Positions 56,831 through 64,000 of a stretch of 64,000 nucleotides of DNA are shown here, piece after piece. Position 1 is the first letter of the stretch, and every line of letters begins with the position of its first letter. This DNA is from Notamacropus eugenii (taxonomy: Eukaryota > Chordata > Mammalia > Diprotodontia > Macropodidae), in contig NC_092876.1 of assembly GCF_028372415.1 (NCBI RefSeq), positions 59,358,385 through 59,422,384 on the forward strand. Reading direction: 5' to 3'. The notes below the pieces were generated by a model. The model searched no databases. It worked only from the letters and a program-made list of their open reading frames with translations, and was not told the DNA's origin. The translations under genes were made by a program, and so were the position numbers.

Positions 56831-57174
56831 ATTCCTTCAGTATCTGTGAGTTTGGAATTTTAGTGATGTGGGTGCTCCATTGGCCAGGACAGACTGTAGA
56901 GATGGGCTTTGTGGATGAAAAAAATTCCAGCCCTGATGGCCTGCTCTCTGGCGATGAGTGTTTTCAAGCTTAATGAGGCTAGCCCTTGGATACTAGACAC
57001 ACAGGTCATCGCTGGGGCCTGTACTAGAAGCCTCCCCAGTCTTAACAGGCCTGCCAAAGCTTTTGCTTCATTGCGATGTCCAAGATCACCTCCCCACCGC
57101 AAGAATGGGGCCTTGATGGAGGGGCTCAGGAATAATTCTGTCTAGGAGTCAAGACCTCACTAGCATGAGGCTTT

Positions 57175-57345
57175 GAAAAGGGCATGGGGTTGGAGTCTGG
57201 AAATCTGGGAATCCCTAGTTGTTCCATGAACACCTCTGTTTCATCTTGGGCAAGTCATTTCCCATATCTTAGTGTCAGTATCCTACTCTGAGAAATAAAG
57301 GGATTGGCTAAGCTCCCTTTCAGCTCCAACAGTCTATGTGGTCTG
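57175..57345 (+). repeat. MIR-type SINE
   Basis: 'gggcaagtcatttcccatat' and 'ctccctttcagctccaacag' in sense order. 56831-57174 is unique. Confidence 0.7.
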
Positions 57346-57399
57346 AGTGTTCCCTTCTAATTCTGTGATTCATCTCCTATTGGAGGGTCTATCATCTAG

Positions 57400-58275
57400 G
57401 GCTTTCTTGGTTTCTGATTTTGTAGAAGTGGTGAATGATATCCTTAGTTGTCTACTACCAATACTTGGTAGGATCTGGTACAGTAGAGAGCTGGACTTGG
57501 GCCTGTACTGTTTCATATTTTTATCAGTGACTTGTATAAAGGCATAAATGGCCTATTGATCCAGTTTGCAGATGACAGAGGTAGAAGAGATGTCTAACAC
57601 ACTGGACAAAGTCAGCATCTCTAAAGGACTTGCTAGGCTAGAAAACTGAGCTGAATCTGATGAAATGAGATGTGATAGAGGTAAATGTAAAGACTTACAT
57701 GGGTTCAAGAAATTAACTTCCTAAGTATTTAGTGGGGAAGGCATGGATAAACAGCAGTTTTTCTGAAAAAGTTTTAGGGATTTTAGTGGACTGTGAGCTT
57801 ACTATGAATCAGTAGTATGATAGGGGATCAAAAGAACAATGTGATATTTGAACTCCATTAAGAGAGAGACATGGCTTTCAGGAATCAGAAGGGGATGGTC
57901 CTGTCTCTCTCTGCTGTGGTCCAAGATCTGGAGTACTGTGTTCAGTTTTGGACACCACATTTTAGAAACTGGTAAGTTGGAGAGAGTCCATAGGAAAATA
58001 ATCAGAATGATGAAGGGCCTCCAGTGTTTTCCATATAAGGATTGAAGGAACTAGGGATTGTTTAGATTGGAGAAGAGGAGTTAGCAGGAAAGCTGTGTTC
58101 AAGTATTTGAAGGGTTATCTCATGGAAAAGGGATTAGACTTGTTCTCTTTAGCAGCAGTGGGTAATTCCAGGAACATTGGGTTCAGTGTTGTGAAGAAGT
58201 CAATTTAGGCTTGATATAAAAAATCCTGCCTAACAATTAGAGCTACCCAAAAGTAGAATGGGGAGTGGGCTCCCC
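57400..58275 (+). repeat. CR1/L3-clade LINE, 3' half
   Basis: 'tttttatcagtgacttgtat', 'ccagtttgcagatgacagag', 'gtactgtgttcagttttgga', 'cagaatgatgaagggcctcc' and 'gattggagaagaggag' parallel the copy at 23305-24415. Confidence 0.8.
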
Positions 58276-58339
58276 TTTAATGGAGACCTTAAAGTAAAGT
58301 CCAAATGGCCACTTGTCTGTGTGATGAAGAGAGGATCCT

Positions 58340-59900
58340 TTTTGAAAAATAAGTTTGTATTGGTGCCTTTTACTTTTTATATCACCATAATTTTCCTTAG
58401 TATCCCTCTCTCTCCCCTCCCAGAGAGCCATCCCTTATAAGAAATATTATTTTTTAAGGACGAGAAAAGGAAAGAATCAACATAACTGACCCCTGAAAAA
58501 ATCTGAAATGTATATGATATGCAACCCTTGTGGACCTCCCACCTCTGCGAAGGGATGGTGTTGGAATATCTGTTCATCTCTCCTTTTTCAGGTCATCCTT
58601 GTTCTTTATCATTTTGCAGCATTAACTTTTTATTGGTGTGTAGTTGTGTTTTCATTTGGCATCATTGTAGTCTTTGTGTGTATCGTTTCCTTGGTTCTTG
58701 CTTTATCCTGCATCAGTTCATGTTGATCTTCTTATGCTTCTCTGTATTCCTCACATTCCTCATGTCTGATAGCACAGTAATATTCCATTACATTCATGTA
58801 CCACAATTTGTCTAGCCATTCCCCGATCGATGAGCATCTACTTTGTTTCCAGTTATTTGCTGTCATTAAAAAGTGCTGCTATAAATATTTTGGTGTACAT
58901 GGGAACTTTGTTATTATCACTGACCTCCTTGGGTCAAAGAGCATGGGCATTTTAGTACCTTTTTTGCATACTACCAGATTGCTTTCCAAAATGGTTATGC
59001 CAATTCCCAATATACCAGTGTGCCTATCTTCCCACAGTCCCTTCAATATTGACAAATGCCATCTGTTGTCATCTTTGCCAATTTATAGAGTGTGAGATGA
59101 AACCTCAGGGCTGTTTTGATCTGCATTTCTCTTATTAGGGATTTGGATTATTCTGACATCTTATTAGTAGTTTGTGATTCTTCTTTTGAGAACCGTCTGT
59201 TCATCTCCTTTAACCACTTGCCTATTAGGAATGATTTTGGGTTATATTTGTATGTATGTGTGTACATATACATGTACACTTATACTATATACATGCACAT
59301 GTATATACATACACACTTAAATATAAATCTCAAAAAACATTTAATTATTTTCAATATACAGGTATCTTTAATCCATCTAATCCATCCTCCATGCATATAT
59401 GTGTATATACCCCAAATAATTACCAAATGACTTTTGAGCTATTGATTACAATGAATTAATAACTTGATTTTAAATATAACATATCTACCTCTATCTGTTA
59501 ATTGTTTATGTATCTTGGACACCAAATCTTTGTCAGGAAATTTAATACAAAGATTTTTTTTTCCTTTTAGGCACTTCCCTTCTTATCTTAGGTGCATTAA
59601 TTTTGTCTGTGCAGAAACTTTTCCATTTCATGTAATTAAAGTTAACTGTTTTGTCTTTTGAAATTGCCCCTATCTCTTGTTTGGTTAAAAATTTATCTCC
59701 TAACCATAACTATAGGAGGCATGTAATTTGCTTCCCTTCTAATTTTTTTATAGTCTGATCTTTAATATTAAAATTGCATGTGCATTTGGAGTGTCTTGTG
59801 GGATGTGCTGTATGGTGTTAGTTTAAACCCAATTTCTGCCAGATTGCTCTCCAGGTTTTGAGGGAATTCATTTCTAGTATGCTAAATTGCCATTGAGGTT
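58340..59900 (-). repeat. Old LINE-1, antisense, about 1.5 kb
   Basis: 'attccattacattcatgta', 'ccaaatggtta'-like and 'aagtgctgctataaatattt' are antisense ORF2 segments; the left part matches the old L1 at 21965-22290. Contains an AT-rich TATACA stretch at 59245-59420. No intact frame. Confidence 0.75.
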
Positions 59901-59929
59901 TCTCTTTGTGTAGGGCCTCTATAGCGTCA

Positions 59930-60050
59930 TGAAATTTAGAGCTGGAAGGAATCTGAAAGGCTCCTAGTCCAACCCCTTGTCTTTAGGGATGAGGAAACTA
60001 AAAACTTAAGGGAGGGGGTGGCTTGCCCAGAAATGTACAGATCATAAGTG
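59930..60050 (-). repeat. MIR-type SINE
   Basis: 'atttagagctggaaggaatc' followed by 'ggatgaggaaactaaaaact'. Confidence 0.7.
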
Positions 60051-60149
60051 GGAGGGATGGCTTTTCAAAACATGTTTTATTGATATTCTCTTTTTAAAAC
60101 ATTAGTTATTTCCCAGTGACTCCCTCCCCCACTGGAATTCTCTTTTCTA

Positions 60150-60870
60150 ATTGATTGATTGATTGATGAATCAGTCAAAAAGCATTTAAGTATTTACCAC
60201 ATACTAGACGATAGAGAAATGAATGAATGAAAAATCATTTATTAGGTATTTGCTTGTGCAAAAGCTGTGGATACAAATACAAAAAGGGAGACAGTTGAAG
60301 CTCTCAAGCACCTTACACTCTGCTTGGGGGAGATGACACATAGAAGTAGGTTATGCTGTAGGGCAGATGGAAAGGGCCAGAATTCCCAAAGATTCAGTAT
60401 TGCATCGCATGTCAAGGCCCAGGGATCTTTAGATTGCATCAGGAGGTTAGATGACAGTGCCTGGGAATCCAGAGGTCATAAGTCATGGGAGATAGCGAAA
60501 CCTGGTGATCCTCCTTTTCTGGAAGAAATCAAGTTGATGAGTTCTCTCTCTCTCTCTCGTGATTGATAAGAATAAATGTCCTGGAAGGAATCTGGGAGTT
60601 CTGGAGTTCTGGGTAGGGCTTGAAGAGAAGCCAAGGGGAGAGATAGCTCCTGGTGATGGTGGGCCTTCCTAGAGAGGAATGAATTAAGCTCCTTAAGGAG
60701 CTTACATTCTGACTGGGAAAACAACATATACACATATAGGTAAATACAAAATACAAACTCGTACAAGGTATTTTTGCAATTGATAGGGATTAGTAGTTAA
60801 GGGGGTCCTGGAAGATCTCATGTAGAAGATGGCATTAGAGGTGAACTGGGAAGGCACTAGATTCTAAGGC
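60150..60870 (-). repeat. L2 3' regions, antisense
   Basis: Begins with a TTGA simple repeat and 'aaaaagcatttaagtattta', then a second terminus ('aaatcatttattaggtattt') and downstream L2 3' UTR; 60660-60870 repeats the motif set ('gagcttacattctgactggg'). Confidence 0.7.
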
Positions 60871-60884
60871 AAAGACTGCTCCTT

Positions 60885-61910
60885 CTCAGCCTTCTTTGAT
60901 GAATCATCATCCATATCCACCCCTCTCCCAGCTCTGGATGTCCTTCAAGGCTCTGTTGTGGTCCTCTTTCCTCTTCTCTCTACATTCTCTTGTTGACTCC
61001 ATCATCTCCCACCAAGCTAATTATCTCTGTGCAGGAGACTCACCTATCTCTATATCCAGTCTTTGTTTCTTCCCTGAGCTCTGGGCCCATATCACCAGCC
61101 GCCATTTCCATGTGGATGTTCAGTGGCATCCTTCCAGTCCCTCAGGTTCGTTAGGTGCAGTCTTTGACTTTGTCCTCCTCACCTGCCATATGCAATCAAA
61201 TGCCAATTCTCCCTCTACACTGTCTCTCTTGTCTTTCCCCTTTTCTCCATTCATTGCACCCCCCCCCCCCCGCTCTCCCCCCCCACATCATACACCCTCC
61301 TGATCTCTCTTTTGCAGTAGCGGTCTAAATGGCCCTGCATTCTGCCATCCTCCACACAGCTACCACAGTGATTTTATGGAAGCACAGATCTGACTTTGTC
61401 TTTCCTCTCCTTCAGTGCCTCCCTGTTACCTCTAGGATCACATATAAATTCCTTTTCTGTCATTTAAGGCCCTTCGAACCTGGTCCTGACCTACCTTTCC
61501 AGTTTTGTTGTGCATTGTTCACTTCCCTGCACTCTACAGTCTAGCCAAACCTTTCCATTCCTCACACAAGACATCTCATATCCAATCTCTGTGCCTTTGC
61601 ACTGGCTATGTGCAGTGAATGGAATGTCCCTCTTCACTGCCACCTCCCAGAATTCCTAGTCTCCTTCCAGGCTCCTCCTAAGTGTCACCTTCTACATGAG
61701 GTCCTCCTGATTCTCATCCCAATTTAGCCTTCTTCCTTCTCAATCACCTTGTATTTGATTTGTACGTATTTTATGTATGTTTCCTCAGATGGAATACAGA
61801 CTCCTTGAGGATGCAGGCTCGTTTATTTTGTTCTTTGTGTCTCTCATGCTCAGCATAGTTCCTGGCACAGAGTAGGTGCTTAATAAATGCCCATTGATTG
61901 AATATTGGTG
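60885..61910 (+). repeat. L2 LINE 3' kilobase, sense, well ordered
   Basis: Runs from the end of ORF2 coding sequence ('tctgtgcaggagactcacct', 'ccatttccatgtggatgttc') through 'cacatataaattccttttct' and 'gcctttgcactggctatgtg' to the terminus 'cctggcacagagtaggtgct'. A C-run pair at 61259-61285 interrupts it. It ends 265 bases before NBL1 exon 2. Confidence 0.85.
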
Positions 61911-62175
61911 GAAATGAGTGATCGATGTCACATATGTGGAGCAGAGATAATGCATACCTCATTGTTCACCTGTAGTCTGTCACTTTTCTCCTGAGAGGTT
62001 GTGGGCATCAGGGCTGACATTTGGACCCAGCCCTGACTCTAAATCCAGTGCTTTTTCCACTATTCCATGTTGCCAGTGAAGGAACCCCTTATTCCCAGCT
62101 GGAGGGGGCCATCTCTATTGGATTTGACCCTCCTGACAGCAGGGCTTCATCTATGGATTCTGGCTTCAATTACAG

Positions 62176-62364
62176 GGCTCTGGTGGTGTTGGACATGATG
62201 CTGTGGGTCCTGGTGGGTGCCCTCCTCCCTGTGGTGCTGTTGGCTGCCCCCCCTCCAATCAACAAGCTGGCACTATTCCCAGACAAGAGTGCCTGGTGTG
62301 AGGCTAAGAACATCACCCAGATTGTTGGGCACAGTGGCTGTAAATCAAAATCCATCCAAAACAG
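62176..62364 (+). CDS. NBL1: NBL1 exon 2: start codon, signal peptide, start of DAN domain
   Basis: Acceptor CTTCAATTACAG, donor GTATGA at 62365; 19 bases of 5' UTR precede tandem start codons ATGATG at 62195 and 62198. The first is taken as the start to agree with the human MMLR... form. It encodes a hydrophobic signal peptide ([18 protein letters not shown], about residues 1-18) and the start of the mature protein, with Cys35, an N-glycosylation site N39-I-T and Cys49. NBL1 (DAN) is a secreted cystine-knot protein that binds BMPs and GDFs outside the cell and blocks their receptors. Differences from human as I recall it: Trp for Arg at position 4 and KS for EA after Cys49. The exon ends after two bases of an Arg codon. 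Confidence 0.97.
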
Positions 62365-62719
62365 GTATGAGCTGGAGTGAGGGGAGAGGGAGCATCAGGA
62401 GAGATGGGAGGAGGTGGGAGTGGTGAGGAGGGAATTGAGGGAAGGAAAACAATCGAGGAGAGGATACTTGCGGAGGGAAGAAGGTCTGGGAGGTGGGAAG
62501 GTTAGGATTCTCCTTGACTTATGTAGAGGCTGAGTATCGAGCTAGGGACTGGCACAGCCTGGTTCCTTGCCTGACCACACCTCTTTGCCTCCCATGACTC
62601 TCCCTGGATATTAGGTTGTGGCTCTGAGAGAAGCTGGGTGATGAGCCGTGACTGAGTTTGCTCGCCTCCCCTCTGCCATGCCCTTCCTCCTTCCGACCCT
62701 ACCCTGTGTTTCCCTGTAG
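62365..62719 (+). other. NBL1: NBL1 intron 2
   Basis: GT-AG intron of 355 bases. No repeat or RNA recognised. Confidence 0.9.
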
Positions 62720-62831
62720 GGCCTGCCTGGGACAGTGTTTCAGCTACAGCGTCCCCAACACCTTTCCCCAGTCTACAGAGTCTCTGGTACACTGTGACTC
62801 CTGTATGCCCTCTCAGTCCATGTGGGAAATT
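62720..62831 (+). CDS. NBL1: NBL1 exon 3: cystine-knot core
   Basis: 112 bases between acceptor TTTCCCTGTAG and donor GTGAGT. It completes Arg57 and encodes residues 58-94, including Cys59, Cys63, Cys82 and Cys85, with the motifs [13 protein letters not shown] and [14 protein letters not shown]. The Cys-x3-Cys and Cys-x2-Cys spacings are those of the DAN family cystine knot. It ends in phase 0. The residues match human NBL1 as I recall it, except Ser for Ala at position 88. Confidence 0.98.
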
Positions 62832-63868
62832 GTGAGTATGGTGCCTGGGGACTCATCCTTCCCCAAACCCTCTGCTCTCTCAGAGCACAGATGGGGAGAC
62901 TTCCCTCTTGACAAACTCCAGCTGTCTCCGTCACCACTCTCCCATCTCCTCCATCTCTCTTCTGTCTCTTTCCCCTTGTTACTTTTGTCTTCCCTTTGTC
63001 TCACCCTCCATCAGCTTTATCTTTCTTCTTTTCTTTCTCCTTTCAAAAATTGTCTCTTACCATCCATTGTCTTCACTTTCCTTCTGTTTCCTCCAGTTTA
63101 TCACCTCCTTCTCCCGTCTCCATTTCTCCTGGTTTTTTGTCTCTTCTGTCTCCTCCCCACTTCCTTTATGTTCTGTTGTCTCCAACTCTCTTATTTCTCG
63201 TCTTTTCCAGTTCACCTCCACTTCCTGTTCCCTCTATCCGCTGACACCGCTGTTGTCTCTGTCTCTGTTTTTCCTGACTTGTTACCTCTGTCTCCCCTGT
63301 GTTTCTAACATTCATCATCTTTTTTTCCTGTTTTCTTAGAGGGAGCGAGGTGGTGCAATGGATAATGCCCGACTTGGGGTCAGAAAGACCTGGGTTCAAA
63401 TCCTGCCTCAGATACTTACTATCTGTGTAATCCTGGACAAGTTGCTCAAACCCTCTCAGCCTGTCTCCTCATTTGATAATGGTGATAATAATGATAATAG
63501 CCCCACCTTATAGTTGTGCTGAGAGAGGACCAAATGAGATAACATATAGAATGTGCTCTCTTCCTTGTGTCTTCATTCTCACCTCCATCTCCCCTCTTCC
63601 CCCACCCCCCCCATCCTCCATCGTCTCTGTTACCTCTGAGTTCCTCGTGTCTATGTCCTCTGTTCTCCCTCCTCTTGCCATGATGCATCTGATCTCAGTC
63701 CTGTTACCCATCTACCTTCCCAGTCCTCCTTAGAGGGCTTGTAAGCCCAGGGAAGGACTCAGCGTGATTCTGGAGGTGAGGGCGGTGATCTTTCCCTTGA
63801 GGGTCTGGAATGTCAGTGAGCCTGTGGACTATGGGAAACATCTTCCCTCACCTCTCCCTTTCTCACAG
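62832..63868 (+). other. NBL1: NBL1 intron 3
   Basis: GT-AG intron. 62930-63330 is strongly pyrimidine-rich. 63340-63560 is a sense MIR-type SINE ('gagcgaggtggtgcaatgga', 'tgggttcaaatcctgcctca'). The rest is pyrimidine-rich unique sequence. Open frames here are compositional. Confidence 0.9.
63340..63560 (+). repeat. MIR-type SINE in NBL1 intron 3
   Basis: tRNA-like head with B-box-like GGTTCAAATCC, then 'gtgtaatcctggacaagttg' and a tail 'gagagaggaccaaatgagat'. Confidence 0.82.
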
Positions 63869-64000
63869 GTGACGCTGGACTGTCCCAGTCATGATGAGAT
63901 GCCCCGAGTGGACAAGCTGGTGGAAAAAATTGTCCACTGTAGCTGCCAGGCTTGTGGCAAAGAGGCGAGTCACGAGGAAATGAGCTTTTTCACGCATGGC
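63869..64000 (+). CDS. NBL1: NBL1 exon 4 (partial): end of DAN domain, C-terminus outside
   Basis: Acceptor CCCTTTCTCACAG, phase 0. It encodes residues 95-138, with Cys99, Cys118, Cys120 and Cys123 in the motif [10 protein letters not shown], completing ten cysteines of the DAN domain. The frame is open at the window edge; the acidic, Pro/His-rich tail known from human lies beyond. After the last cysteine the sequence reads [13 protein letters not shown], which departs from the human GLSVYVQG-like segment, so this junction diverges more than the core. Confidence 0.96.
   Translation, partial: MTLDCPSHDEMPRVDKLVEKIVHCSCQACGKEASHEEMSFFTHG

Noticed and set aside
62021..62380. 119-codon frame starting upstream of NBL1 exon 2
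   Set aside because: Its upstream part is intron and MIR sequence before the acceptor at 62175; the real start is ATG 62195.
62658..63339. Long + strand frames running from NBL1 exon 3 into intron 3
   Set aside because: They read through the donor at 62832 into pyrimidine-rich intron; the true exon ends at 62831 by splice site and homology.

Overview
The window is mammalian nuclear DNA, almost certainly from a marsupial. Two neighbouring genes on the + strand can be read from their exons: the 3' part of MICOS10 (MINOS1; exons at 26445-26492, 28428-28537 and 31393-31401) and the 5' part of NBL1 (DAN; coding exons at 62176-62364, 62720-62831 and 63869 to the window end, plus a CpG-island first exon ending at 48093). 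This order and orientation match human 1p36.13, where a MICOS10-NBL1 read-through locus is known. The marsupial call rests on the repeats: LINE-1 copies with a marsupial-type ORF2 C-terminus, many copies of L2, CR1/L3, MIR and Mar1-type tRNA SINEs, and one WSINE1/WALLSI-like SINE (9964-10268) that I associate with Australian marsupials.

Layout: 1-26444 is intron 1 of MICOS10 (exon 1, with the start codon, lies upstream of the window), filled with L1, L2, L3 and SINE copies between AT-rich unique stretches. 26445-31640 holds MICOS10 exons 2-4 and its short 3' UTR. 31640-47650 is intergenic, with mostly old repeats, a palindromic hAT MITE, a degenerate tandem array (40930-41430) and an antisense L2 copy that keeps endonuclease-domain coding sequence (42200-44150). 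47170-48970 is the NBL1 promoter region: a polypyrimidine tract, a CpG island with the first exon, then a G-rich and a second polypyrimidine stretch. 48094-62175 is NBL1 intron 1, with an exact 33-bp minisatellite, a local duplication, a long CT microsatellite, and L1, L2 and L3 copies. 62176-64000 carries the NBL1 signal peptide and most of its cystine-knot domain; the C-terminus lies beyond the window.

The two genes are not functional partners. MICOS10 is a small inner-membrane protein of the mitochondrial MICOS complex. NBL1 is a secreted BMP antagonist. Their link is genomic adjacency and possible read-through transcription. I found no CRISPR array, operon, tRNA gene or new multi-gene system. 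The most interesting signals are the predicted NBL1 upstream ORF whose stop overlaps the main start codon, the exact 33-bp minisatellite grown out of a SINE, the local duplication next to it, and several cleanly dated nested transposon insertions.
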